Source: Planctomycetota bacterium
GTDB taxonomy: Bacteria; Planctomycetota; Uabimicrobiia; Uabimicrobiales; Uabimicrobiaceae
DNA: 64,000 bases
Direction of reading: 5' to 3'
Assembly (NCBI GenBank): GCA_029260735.1
Contig: JAJDCR010000093.1
Coordinates: 1-64,000 of the forward strand
In this document: positions 49,695-58,624 of the stretch, one piece after another
Layout: each line of letters begins with the position of its first letter
How positions within the stretch are numbered: position 1 is the stretch's first letter
Position numbers and translations under genes: made by a program
Notes under the pieces: model-generated
Databases searched by the model: none
What the model saw: the letters and a program-made list of their open reading frames with translations, nothing else
What the model was told of the DNA's origin: nothing

Positions 49695-50715
49695 TATTTT
49701 TCCCACTTAATAGCTTGCCTTGGTATTCTCCTGTTAAAGTTTTTAGAAACGAAACGATAAGAAAAACTTCTCTTTCTTTGAGTTTCTGTCCTATTTGATG
49801 CTCAGCCATTACCTTTACAGCTTCATCTAAGTTTTTTGCGGAGCCATCATGAAAATAAGGGGCTGTTAGAGCAACATTACGTAAACTAGGGACTTTAAAC
49901 TTATACCGGTCTTCTTCTTTTTTGGAAATATTGTATAGTCCGTTATGGCTTGTTTTTATAGAGTTTTTTTGAGTTAGGAAATAGTCTTTGATGCGTCCCA
50001 TTTTTTGGAACATATTTCCTCCAATGTTGACACCTTGGTGGCACCCAATACAACCATATTTTTTAAACGAGTGGTAGCCTTCTTGTTCTTCTTTACTCAA
50101 TGCTTCTGTGCTTCCTCTGAGATATTGATCAAAGCGCGAATTAGGAGTGTAAAGAGAAATTAGAAAATGTACTAAAGAATCTTTAATATCTTCTTTATTT
50201 ATTTTACTTTGGTAAATTTTATAAAAAAGATTTTTGTAGTTGATATTTTTTTTGAATTTAGAAAGGATCTCGGGCCAACTGGAGTTCATTTCATCGGGGT
50301 GATGAATGGGACCGTCAATTTGTTCATATAAATCTTTTGCTCGACCATCCCAAAACTGTCGAAAATTAAAAAAGCTGTTAAATACTGTGGGAGTATTGAC
50401 GGTCCCCCTTCTTTTTTTTATTCCAACAGGGAGAGTTAAATTGTCAACTCCTCCTTTTTCTAGCTGGTGGCAGGATGCACAGGACACGGTATTGTCTTGA
50501 GAAAGTTGAGGGTCATGGAAAATTAGGCTTCCTAGGGAAACTTTATTTGAATCTAGCTCCAATTGAAAAGGAATGGGCTTGATCGGTTCATCCATTAAAA
50601 ACTCACTTTGTGAAGATGTTTTTTCTGGATAAACAAAAGACTTTGTCGGTTTTACTTCCCTCAACCATAAAAAAAATATTAAGCAAGAAGCCATTACTAG
50701 TACATAACGAATCAT
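49684..50715 (-). CDS. Di-haem cytochrome c peroxidase (MauG/CcpA-like)
   Basis: This 343-residue periplasmic protein is anchored by an N-terminal hydrophobic segment (~4-19). Two haem c motifs are present: SCASCHQ (residue ~80) and CIGCHQG (~205). The pattern PVGIKKRRGTVNTPTVFNSFFNFRQFWDGR, split over residues 97-125, is typical of bacterial CcpA-type peroxidases, which reduce hydrogen peroxide using cytochrome or other donors. A Met in FQKMGRIKDY may be the sixth ligand. A GGAGAT site precedes the ATG. It is transcribed just before the orphan histidine kinase gene. Confidence 0.92.
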   Translation of the reverse strand: MIRYVLVMASCLIFFLWLREVKPTKSFVYPEKTSSQSEFLMDEPIKPIPFQLELDSNKVSLGSLIFHDPQLSQDNTVSCASCHQLEKGGVDNLTLPVGIKKRRGTVNTPTVFNSFFNFRQFWDGRAKDLYEQIDGPIHHPDEMNSSWPEILSKFKKNINYKNLFYKIYQSKINKEDIKDSLVHFLISLYTPNSRFDQYLRGSTEALSKEEQEGYHSFKKYGCIGCHQGVNIGGNMFQKMGRIKDYFLTQKNSIKTSHNGLYNISKKEEDRYKFKVPSLRNVALTAPYFHDGSAKNLDEAVKVMAEHQIGQKLKEREVFLIVSFLKTLTGEYQGKLLSGKNNAK

Positions 50716-51022
50716 TAGTTATCTCCGCGGCAAAAGTAACTAATCCTTAAGAAATTTACTTTTAGGTAATTTTAAAAGACATATTTTATACTTATTATAC
50801 AAAAATTTGATAAGTTCAATAGGACTAAATCAAAACTCTTGGTCTCAGAATTAAATCGATGTGTTTGGTATGACTTAAGATCTTGTAATGCTTTTAATAA
50901 AATGCTATCATGGAAAAACAATAGAATTAAAAAACCTTGAGGTTTAGAAAAACTATTTCCAAAATTCGGCTGTGCTTTGTTTTTCCAGCATATACAGTTG
51001 TGTAGAATTTAGGGAGAAGATT

Positions 51023-52030
51023 TTGCCAAAAAAGAATGTCTTACTGGATGTTAAAAATCTAAAAACTGTTTTTTCGACTGAGCACGGGGATGCCTGTGCA
51101 GTGCAAGGGGTAAGCTTTCAGGTTTTTGAAGATGAAGTTTTTGCTATTGTCGGGGAGTCTGGCTCTGGTAAAAGTATCACTTCGCTATCCTTAATGAGAT
51201 TGATTCCCAACCCTCCCGGTCGTATAGAAGAAGGAGAGGTTTTCTTTAAGGGAGAGGATCTCCTCAAGCTTCCTCTCAAAAAAATGAGGAAAATTCGAGG
51301 CAAGGAAATCGCAATGATTTTCCAAGAGCCTATGACCTCTCTTAATCCTGTCTTTACTGTCGGAATGCAAATAGAAGAGATGATCAAAAAACATGAAAAG
51401 GTCACTCCTGAAGAAGCTCGGGCAAGAGCGATCAACATGTTAGAACTAGTTGGAATTGCCGACGCTGCTAAACGCCTAAAATCATACCCCCATCATTTTT
51501 CGGGAGGTATGCGCCAAAGAGTAATGATTGCTATGGCTTTAGCCTGTAACCCCACCCTATTAATCGCTGATGAACCCACCACCGCTTTGGATGTGACTAT
51601 CCAGGCTCAAATTCTTGATCTGATGATGGAGTTGAAAGCTAAGCGCAAAGGGTCTGCTATTATTTTGATTACCCACGACCTCGCTGTTGTGGCAGAAACT
51701 TGCCATCGAGTGGCAGTGATGTACGGAGGGAAAATCCAAGAAATCGCTCCTGTGAAAGATATTTTCAAAAATCCTTTCCATCCTTATACCAAAGGATTAT
51801 TACGATCTTTACCTCGCCCAGATCAGGGACGTAAAAAACGTCTTCAAACTATCCCCGGAATGGTTCCTAATATTCACAGTTTCCCTGTCGGATGTAAATT
51901 CTGTAACCGTTGCGGCATAAAAGAAGATCGTTGCGATACAGAGGAACCTGATTTAAAAGAAGTTGCTCCTGGCCGCTGGGTTCGTTGTCACTTTGCTACT
52001 GCTGAGGGGACACCTAATGAAGAAGAATAA
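51023..52030 (+). CDS. Peptide ABC transporter ATPase 1 (OppD-like)
   Basis: This is the first ATP-binding subunit of the Yej-like peptide importer. The motifs are GESGSGKS (Walker A), FSGGMRQRV (signature) and LLIADEPTTALD (Walker B), with the C-terminal OppD/DppD segment of Cys residues (KFCNRCG...RCDTEE). The start is a TTG at 51023, preceded by GGGAGA; a GTG at 50972 has no SD. In E. coli the two YejF halves are one protein, while here they are separate genes. It overlaps the second ATPase gene by 14 bp. Confidence 0.93.
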   Translation: MPKKNVLLDVKNLKTVFSTEHGDACAVQGVSFQVFEDEVFAIVGESGSGKSITSLSLMRLIPNPPGRIEEGEVFFKGEDLLKLPLKKMRKIRGKEIAMIFQEPMTSLNPVFTVGMQIEEMIKKHEKVTPEEARARAINMLELVGIADAAKRLKSYPHHFSGGMRQRVMIAMALACNPTLLIADEPTTALDVTIQAQILDLMMELKAKRKGSAIILITHDLAVVAETCHRVAVMYGGKIQEIAPVKDIFKNPFHPYTKGLLRSLPRPDQGRKKRLQTIPGMVPNIHSFPVGCKFCNRCGIKEDRCDTEEPDLKEVAPGRWVRCHFATAEGTPNEEE

Positions 52031-53183
52031 AAAGAAGAAAAAAAGAGCTCGGAGTAGAAAATCTCCAGAAGATATTGCTGCCAAGGCCTTAAGAACTGCT
52101 TCTTTGCAGAAGAAAAAAAACTCTATTCCTGCCAATGCAAAAGCTGAAGAGCAAGACCAAGCTAAAGCTAAAGCTCAACCTAAAGGAAAACGTAAGATCT
52201 TAGAAGTGGTAGATCTTAAGGTTCATTATCCGATTTACGGAGGAATTCTTTATCGTAAAATTGGAGAAGTCAAAGCGGTTGACGGAATTTCCTTTACTTT
52301 GCACGAGGGAGAAACCTTGGGTTTAGTGGGAGAATCGGGTTGTGGTAAATCTACGATTGGCAAAACATTAATCAATCTTTTGCAGTTAACGGTTTCTGGA
52401 ATCCATGTTACAGGACAAATTCTCTTTCACCAAGAAGATGGCGAAATTATTGACTTAGCTCCTCTCTCTAAACAAGAAATGCTTCCCTACCGCTCTCAGA
52501 TTCAAATGATTTTCCAAGATCCTTACTCTTCCTTGAATCCTCGTTTAACTGTCGGGGAAATTATAGAAGAACCTTTGGTTGTTCATTGCCCTATTCTTAA
52601 GTCCCAGGATAGAAAAAAAATGGTGGTGGGACTTTTGGAGAAAGTTGGTCTTGGGGGAGAGCAAGCTAATCGATACCCGCATGAGTTTTCCGGAGGACAA
52701 CGCCAACGGATTGGAATAGCTCGAGCTCTTGCCACTAAACCTAGACTTATTATTGCCGACGAACCTGTGAGTGCACTGGATGTATCGATTCAAGCTCAGG
52801 TTATTAATCTTATGCAAGATTTGCAAGACGAGTTTGGATTATCTTATATTTTCATTGCTCATGACCTTTCTGTGGTAGAACATATTTCTGATCGTATTGC
52901 GGTTATGTATCTGGGAAATATTGCCGAAATAGGGGAAGGAGAAAAAATTTATCATTCTCCTGTTCACCCTTATACCAAAGCTTTACTTTCTGCAGTGCCT
53001 CTGCCAGAGCCCGGTTTAAAAAAACAACGTCTTGCTTTGAAAGGTGAGATTCCCTCACCGTTGGCTAAGCCATCGGGCTGTGGCTTTCGCACACGTTGTC
53101 CCATTGCACAAAATGATTGTGCTTTAAACATCCCTCCTCTGGAAGAAAAGGAAGGACGGCAAGTGGCTTGTCCTTATGTTTAG
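52017..53183 (+). CDS. Peptide ABC transporter ATPase 2 (OppF-like)
   Basis: This is the second ATP-binding subunit of the same importer. It has GESGCGKS, FSGGQRQRI, LIIADEPVSALD and the OppF-like 'HPYTKALLSAVPLPEP'. Preceding the ATPase core is an ~60-residue Lys/Ala/Gln-rich extension (KAKAQPKGKRK) with low-complexity repeats and no homology that I recognise. The ATG at 52017 has a GAGGGG site and overlaps the previous stop. It was probably derived from a fusion like YejF by gene splitting, or vice versa. Confidence 0.93.
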   Translation: MKKNKKKKKRARSRKSPEDIAAKALRTASLQKKKNSIPANAKAEEQDQAKAKAQPKGKRKILEVVDLKVHYPIYGGILYRKIGEVKAVDGISFTLHEGETLGLVGESGCGKSTIGKTLINLLQLTVSGIHVTGQILFHQEDGEIIDLAPLSKQEMLPYRSQIQMIFQDPYSSLNPRLTVGEIIEEPLVVHCPILKSQDRKKMVVGLLEKVGLGGEQANRYPHEFSGGQRQRIGIARALATKPRLIIADEPVSALDVSIQAQVINLMQDLQDEFGLSYIFIAHDLSVVEHISDRIAVMYLGNIAEIGEGEKIYHSPVHPYTKALLSAVPLPEPGLKKQRLALKGEIPSPLAKPSGCGFRTRCPIAQNDCALNIPPLEEKEGRQVACPYV

Positions 53184-53190
53184 TTAATCT

Positions 53191-53245
53191 TGTCATTCCC
53201 GCGAAGGCGGGTGGCCAAAAATTATGATCAAGGCCAATAAATCTT
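53191..53245. repeat. CCCGCGAAGGCGGG palindrome repeat
   Basis: TGTCATTCCCGCGAAGGCGG at 53191 is followed by a second short inverted pair (TGGCC...GGCCA). Many bacterial genomes carry this TCATTCCCGCGAAGGCGGG-type element. The minus-strand reading yields the familiar 'PPAFAGMT' artefact. Confidence 0.7.
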
Positions 53246-53293
53246 AGCGCGTAAGTCAAACTACTTTCGATCTACATGCATGGAGAAAAGAAA

Positions 53294-55606
53294 ATGTCAT
53301 TCAGGGTTTTTACCTACTTCATTTTATTGATGCTTTTGTTTTCTGGTTGTGAAAAAACAGAAATGGCTCCGGCCCCAGGAAGCGGGAAAGATGGTATCGT
53401 TCGTGAAATGCTCGACTACATGAAAAAAATGGAAGTTCGTAATCGAGAAGAGCGAGAAGAGAATCGTAAAGCTTTATTTGATTTTATGGAACGACAGAAT
53501 AAGGAAAACCGCGAGTTCCTAGAAGGAATCATGAAAAAGTATCGGGGAACTACCTTTGTTCCAGAGGAAACCTCCGAAACTGAAGTAGAAGTAGAGGAAA
53601 CAAATACTTCTGCTAAAACAGAGGCAACTACTCCAGAGGAAGTTACTCACTCGGATTCCAAAAAATACGAGATCTATGACTTTGTCGAAAAAGATCCTCG
53701 CCCTGAGGTGGTTTTAGGAAAATGGGACCCTTATAGCCAGCATATTGATCCTTCTGGTTTCACCGAAGTTAACTTGGATGACTATCCTGTTTTTCCTAAT
53801 GAAGACCGTGATGCCGACCCCAATGTTTCTAAAGAGTTAGGGGGTAAGGGATTTGGGAAATGGGCTTTAGCGAATGGTTGGGAAACGAACACGACTTTTC
53901 CTTTGGTGGGTGACCCTAAAGCTAAAAAAGGAGGGGAGATTGTACGCTACTTCCCTAGTTTTCCCAATAACTTAAGACCTATGGGATCAAACTACAACAC
54001 TTCAGAGAATTACTTTATCCGTTTTTCTCTTTGGCAAACATTGCTTTGGGAACACCCGACAACAGGAGAGCTGGTTCCTTGTTTGGTCAGTCACTGGAAG
54101 CACAGTGAGGATGGCAAAACGCACTACTTGAGAATTAACCCGAACGCTAAGTGGAACGATGGTTCTCCGGTAACTTCAGAAGATATCCTCGAAACCTATC
54201 GCTTTTATACTAACGCTGATATGGGACACCCAAGCTATGTACAGACTTGGGAAGAGTTTGAACCTCCTAAAAAAATCTCCAAATACATTGTCTCTTTCAC
54301 CGAAAAGAAAAAGAAGTACAACAACTGGTACGGTTTATCCCGTTTATTTTTCACTTTCCCGGCTAAAGATCTTCGAAAATTAAAAGAACCCAAGGACTTT
54401 AATACAGTCCATAATTACTATCCTGTAATGGGAACTTGTGCTTATACCTACACCAAAGAAAATGTGGAAGACGATCAAAGTGTTACCATTGTCCGTAAAA
54501 AAGATTGGTGGGGAAAAGACTCTCGTCTTTATACAGGGCTTTTTAATTTTGACCGAATTAAGTGGGTTGTTATTCTAGAGCCTTCTCTTATTGTAGAAAA
54601 ACTCAAAAAAGGAGAGCTGGATGCTTTCACAGTCTATACTTCTCGTTTTTGGGTGAAAGAGATGAACTTTCCTGAAATTCAAAACGGATACATTCAAAAG
54701 CGAATGATCTTTAACCATGAGCCTGTCGGAACTCAGTTCATTTCTATGAACATGGAAAACCCTCCTTTTGATGTTTGGGAAGTAAGACGCGCTTTCTCTC
54801 ATCTTTTCCCTTTCGAAAAAATTTCTTCGCAGTTAATGTTTGATGCCTACCCAAAATTAACATCCTACTACCCTGGTGGGGTCTACGAAAACAGAGATAA
54901 TCCTGTTCTCAATTACGATCAAAATAAGGCACTTCATCTTTTAGCGAAAGCGGGCTACAAAGATCGTGATACCAATAGTGGACTTCTTGTGAATGAAGAC
55001 GGGGAACCGCTCAAGGTAACTCTTGTTTACAGTAGCGTAGGTTTAAAACCCCACCTCGAAATGTTTCAAAATTCTTGTAAGGAAGTGGGGATAGCTTTGA
55101 CCCTTCAGCTTGTTTCTCGCTCCACGGCTTTTCAAAAAGCCCAGAGCCGTGATTATGAAATGTACTCAGGGGCCTGGGGAGCGACTGCGATACCTGCACC
55201 AGACACTAGCTGGACAGGAAAAAAGGGAGGCAACAATATCTCGGGAATTAGCAGCGAAAAAATCGATGGCTGGATTGAGGACTATCTGAAAGAATTTGAT
55301 TCTCAGAAACGAATCGATTTAATTCGCAAGATCGACCGAGAGTTAGTTGAAATTAATCCTTACATTTTAACTTGGTATGCTCCCTTTAAAAGGCTTTTAT
55401 GGTGGAATAAGTTCAGCTATCCGGCCGGTGTTATTTTGCGTAACGAAGACAACTTTTACGCTAGTGCTCTTTGGTGGTACGATGAAGAAAAGGCTAATAA
55501 ACTGAAAGAATCGGTTGCCAATGGAACTCCTATGATGGCAGGGGGTGAAAAAAACAAGTTTTGGGATAACTTCCGTGACTGGGCTGAAGAACACCTAAAA
55601 AAATAA
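53294..55606 (+). CDS. Peptide-binding lipoprotein (SBP family 5)
   Basis: This is the periplasmic binding component of the Yej-like importer. The ATG at 53294 has GGAGA 7 bases upstream. A lipobox (LLLFSGC) follows an N-terminal hydrophobic stretch, so the protein is a lipoprotein anchored in the outer or inner leaflet. Residues ~25-75 are a charged helical linker (EVRNREEREENRKALFDF), then a Thr/Glu-rich stretch, and the SBP_bac_5 fold starts near ~195 (YFPSFPNNLRPMG). Relative to YejA it is ~170 residues longer, mainly at the N terminus. It is the third gene of the five-gene unit. Confidence 0.92.
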   Translation: MSFRVFTYFILLMLLFSGCEKTEMAPAPGSGKDGIVREMLDYMKKMEVRNREEREENRKALFDFMERQNKENREFLEGIMKKYRGTTFVPEETSETEVEVEETNTSAKTEATTPEEVTHSDSKKYEIYDFVEKDPRPEVVLGKWDPYSQHIDPSGFTEVNLDDYPVFPNEDRDADPNVSKELGGKGFGKWALANGWETNTTFPLVGDPKAKKGGEIVRYFPSFPNNLRPMGSNYNTSENYFIRFSLWQTLLWEHPTTGELVPCLVSHWKHSEDGKTHYLRINPNAKWNDGSPVTSEDILETYRFYTNADMGHPSYVQTWEEFEPPKKISKYIVSFTEKKKKYNNWYGLSRLFFTFPAKDLRKLKEPKDFNTVHNYYPVMGTCAYTYTKENVEDDQSVTIVRKKDWWGKDSRLYTGLFNFDRIKWVVILEPSLIVEKLKKGELDAFTVYTSRFWVKEMNFPEIQNGYIQKRMIFNHEPVGTQFISMNMENPPFDVWEVRRAFSHLFPFEKISSQLMFDAYPKLTSYYPGGVYENRDNPVLNYDQNKALHLLAKAGYKDRDTNSGLLVNEDGEPLKVTLVYSSVGLKPHLEMFQNSCKEVGIALTLQLVSRSTAFQKAQSRDYEMYSGAWGATAIPAPDTSWTGKKGGNNISGISSEKIDGWIEDYLKEFDSQKRIDLIRKIDRELVEINPYILTWYAPFKRLLWWNKFSYPAGVILRNEDNFYASALWWYDEEKANKLKESVANGTPMMAGGEKNKFWDNFRDWAEEHLKK

Positions 55607-55618
55607 GAGTGGAAAAAA

Positions 55619-56647
55619 ATGACCAACTACTTTATTCGGCGATTTTTATTAATGATTCCAACCTTTATCGGAATCACTATGCTCGTTTTTGCGATTCTCC
55701 AGTACTGTCCGGGGAATATCGTTGACCAAGAAATCGAAAGAATCCAATCTGGTGGTAGCACCGGAGGGGAATCAGGTGGATCGGGCCGGTTCATGGGAGG
55801 TGTCAAGGATATTGAAAAGCTCCGAAGACAGCTCGAAAAACAATATGGCTTTGATCGTCCTATCTACATACAATACGGAGAATGGTTATGGAAAGTTTGC
55901 CAAGGAGACTTGGGGATTTCTTACCGAAAAAAACAACCCGTAAGTACATTGATTGGGAATCGTTTGCCTGTTTCGATTAAACTGGGGCTGATAGGCTTTT
56001 TCTTAAGCTATATGATTTGTATTCCGTTGGGGGTTTTTAAAGCGATCAAGCACGGAAGTACTTTTGATTTTACTTCCAGTGTGGTTATTTTTATTGCTTA
56101 CACCATTCCTGGCTGGGCGTTGGGGGTAATTCTTCTTGTTTGGCTAGGAGGGGGTTTAGGAATAGTTCCCCTCGGAGGGCTTTACTCTGCTAATCATGCA
56201 GAACTCTCCTTTTGGGGTAGAGTCTGGGATCAAGTCCATCATGGTCTCCTCCCCATTTTTTGCTATACCTTAGCCAACTTTGCTTCCCTTACTATTTTGA
56301 TGAAAAACTCTCTGATGGAAAATCTAGGAGCAGACTATATTCGGACAGCTTTTGCTAAAGGACTGAGTGAAAAGCGCGTTATTTTCGTACATTGTTTGCG
56401 CAACTCTATGATTCCAATCGCTACAGGTTTAGGGCACGCCTTGAGTCTAATTTTAGCGGGTTCCTATTTGATCGAAAAGGTTTTTAACGTTCCTGGTTTT
56501 GGTCTTCTCGGCTTTAACTCGATTACTAATCGAGATTATCCTTTGGCCTTGGGGATTCTTGTTATTGCATCAGTCTTAAAATTGTTGGGGAATATCATCT
56601 CTGATATGCTCTATTGTATTTTTGACCCTCGGATACGTTTTAAGTAG
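55619..56647 (+). CDS. yejB: Peptide ABC transporter permease YejB-like
   Basis: The 342-residue permease has six membrane segments and the DppB/YejB layout. The N-terminal 'NYFIRRFLLMIPTFIGIT' is followed by the Gly/Ser-rich linker (residues ~42-62) seen in YejB before 'EKQYGFDRPIYIQYG'. The EAA-loop reads 'ADYIRTAFAKGLSEKRVIFVH'. It forms the translocation channel with the next gene product. A GTGG site precedes the ATG. The match to the YejB plan is good and the substrate is probably a peptide (microcin C-like in E. coli). Confidence 0.94.
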   Translation: MTNYFIRRFLLMIPTFIGITMLVFAILQYCPGNIVDQEIERIQSGGSTGGESGGSGRFMGGVKDIEKLRRQLEKQYGFDRPIYIQYGEWLWKVCQGDLGISYRKKQPVSTLIGNRLPVSIKLGLIGFFLSYMICIPLGVFKAIKHGSTFDFTSSVVIFIAYTIPGWALGVILLVWLGGGLGIVPLGGLYSANHAELSFWGRVWDQVHHGLLPIFCYTLANFASLTILMKNSLMENLGADYIRTAFAKGLSEKRVIFVHCLRNSMIPIATGLGHALSLILAGSYLIEKVFNVPGFGLLGFNSITNRDYPLALGILVIASVLKLLGNIISDMLYCIFDPRIRFK

Positions 56648-56655
56648 TAGAGAGA

Positions 56656-58560
56656 ATGGAAAAGCAAAAAAATCACTCAGATTCCTTGTTTCGTAAGCGA
56701 CTCAGGAAATTTAAAAAACTTAAACGAGGTTACTACTCCTTTTTGTTACTCTTGTCTTTGTATGTAACCTCTTTTTTTCTTCCTCTTTTGATGAATTCAG
56801 TAGCTCTAGCTGTGCGCTATCAAGACGAGTGGTACTTTCCTATTTGGAAATTCTATCCACGAGATGATTTTGATCTAAAAGGGTTAGCTGAAGTTGATTA
56901 CCGAAACTTAGAGCGTACATTTGCCAAAAGAAAATACGCTCATAAAGAGGGGAAACTCATCGAGCAAGAAGGGTTTTTTCCTAAGAAAAAGGATCGTAAC
57001 TCTATTAAATGGGAGCCTATTGAAGATTGGATCACGGGATACCGGATTCACGTTCCCATGGCTTTGCGGTCGGACCAGTTCGGGCAATACTCGGAAGCGG
57101 CTCTTTTTATGGAAGAAGCCAAAAATGACTTAGCTCGAGCTAAAGAAAAACTGTTTTCCCTATCTCGCAAAGAAGTTTCTTCTTCTCAAATAGATGAAAA
57201 CAAAAAGACTGGTCAGAAAAAATTTCTTGCAGAAAACTGGAACTTAGTCCAAGAAGTTGTTCGAACTTGGCCAGAAAAAGATACTCTGAAAGCTTTACTT
57301 CCTATTTTAGAGAGAATTACTCCCGAAGTAGTTTCTCTCAAAAAAGAAATTGTTTCATACCAAGCGAGGAGGCAATCGTTAAGTGAAGAGGAAGAAGACT
57401 ATTACACAAAGCTATATAGACTCTTCCAAGTCTTGCGCAACTTGCGTAAAAACATTTCTTTTCTCCAAGACAGTAAAGACAATTTTCTAAAAGAAAAAGA
57501 AGAAGGAGTAATCTTTCTAAGCTATTGGAATGAAGATATTAATCCCGTCGATGTGAACCCTAATTGGCAGCCAGATGTCAAAAGACGGAAACATGAAGAT
57601 GGAGTAGGCTTTGATTTAAAATGTCATTATTTGGACGATGCCAAAACTATTGCAGTGATCGATGGACTTCTCTGGCGACGTTCTCGTCCCTTTGAGGCTC
57701 TTCATCTAAAAAACTACTATGACTTAGCTCCTGCTATTGTTGCAGCAGAAAAGAAGCTCCCTCTCGAAAACAATATCGTAATTATGCCTTTCTACCCTCA
57801 TGACTACCGAGAAAACTTTCTCGCTGTTAATGAGTATCCTTCTGATAGACACTGGCTGGGTACCGATGAAGCAGGGCGGGATATCTTTGTTCGGATGGCC
57901 TACGGGTTTAATATTTCGATTAGCTTTTCTGTTATCGTATTGTTTTTTTCCTACTTTATTGGAATATGGGTAGGAGCACTTTTAGGTTACTTTGGGAGTC
58001 TTCTCGATTTAATCGGGCTACGTTTTGTCGAAATTTGGTCGGCCATTCCTTTTTTGTATGCCGTGATTATTTTAAGTGCTCTTGTTTTGCCTGAAAGTCA
58101 TCCCGATCTACCTCTTCTCATGCAGCCTTCGCTTTGGCTTTTGACCTTCATTCTCTCTTCTTTTGGTTGGATGGGAATTTCCTATTACATCCGAGGAGAA
58201 TTTTTTCGAGAAAAAGCTAAGGACTATGTCTCGGCTGCTTTATCAATTGGTAGCTCAAACAACACGATCATTTTTAAGCACATTTTGCCCAACGCTTTGA
58301 CTTCGATTATTTCCTTCGCTCCTTTTGCGGTGGTCGGAAATATCCTGTCTTTGGTTTCTTTGGACTTTTTAGGCTTTGGTCTTCCTTCTCCCACTCCTAG
58401 TTGGGGGGAACTTCTTAGTCAAGGGGTAAAACCTGAAAACGGTTGGCATATGATTGCCTCTCCGATAGGGTTTATGTTTATTACCTTGATGACAGTTGTC
58501 TTTATAGGAGAAGCCATCCGAGAAGCTTTTGATCCAAAAGTACATAGTCGTTTGCGCTAG
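56656..58560 (+). CDS. yejE: YejE-like permease with large insertion
   Basis: The protein starts like YejE (RGYYSFLLLLSLYVTSFFLP, then LAVRYQDEWYFPIWKFYPR) and ends with the usual DppC/YejE core (HWLGTDEAGRD, ...RAEFLRG-like GEFFREKAKDYVSAA). Between them (~100-395) lies an additional ~260 residues not found in the 341-residue E. coli YejE. It includes a Glu/Lys-rich coiled-coil (~150-280) and two WE-like patches. The insertion lies on the periplasmic side after TM1. The core looks functional and the gene follows yejB by 8 bp. The inserted domain is the most unusual feature of this transporter. Confidence 0.92.
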   Translation: MEKQKNHSDSLFRKRLRKFKKLKRGYYSFLLLLSLYVTSFFLPLLMNSVALAVRYQDEWYFPIWKFYPRDDFDLKGLAEVDYRNLERTFAKRKYAHKEGKLIEQEGFFPKKKDRNSIKWEPIEDWITGYRIHVPMALRSDQFGQYSEAALFMEEAKNDLARAKEKLFSLSRKEVSSSQIDENKKTGQKKFLAENWNLVQEVVRTWPEKDTLKALLPILERITPEVVSLKKEIVSYQARRQSLSEEEEDYYTKLYRLFQVLRNLRKNISFLQDSKDNFLKEKEEGVIFLSYWNEDINPVDVNPNWQPDVKRRKHEDGVGFDLKCHYLDDAKTIAVIDGLLWRRSRPFEALHLKNYYDLAPAIVAAEKKLPLENNIVIMPFYPHDYRENFLAVNEYPSDRHWLGTDEAGRDIFVRMAYGFNISISFSVIVLFFSYFIGIWVGALLGYFGSLLDLIGLRFVEIWSAIPFLYAVIILSALVLPESHPDLPLLMQPSLWLLTFILSSFGWMGISYYIRGEFFREKAKDYVSAALSIGSSNNTIIFKHILPNALTSIISFAPFAVVGNILSLVSLDFLGFGLPSPTPSWGELLSQGVKPENGWHMIASPIGFMFITLMTVVFIGEAIREAFDPKVHSRLR

Positions 58561-58572
58561 TGTTATCAAACT

Positions 58573-58607
58573 ATCGAGATAGAGTGCCCAAGGCATTCTA
58601 TCTCGAT
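58573..58607. terminator. Hairpin after transporter operon
   Basis: A 16 bp stem (58573-58588 against 58592-58607, one mismatch that can pair as G-U) has a 3-base loop, AT-rich at its base. It lies directly after the yejE stop. There is no T-run after it, so it may be a weak or processing hairpin. Confidence 0.6.
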
Positions 58608-58624
58608 CACAAAAGGTCTAGAGA

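Noticed and set aside
53065..53259. Minus-strand ORF containing PPAFAGMT
   Set aside because: This is the common artefact of translating the CCCGCGAAGGCGGG palindrome repeat.
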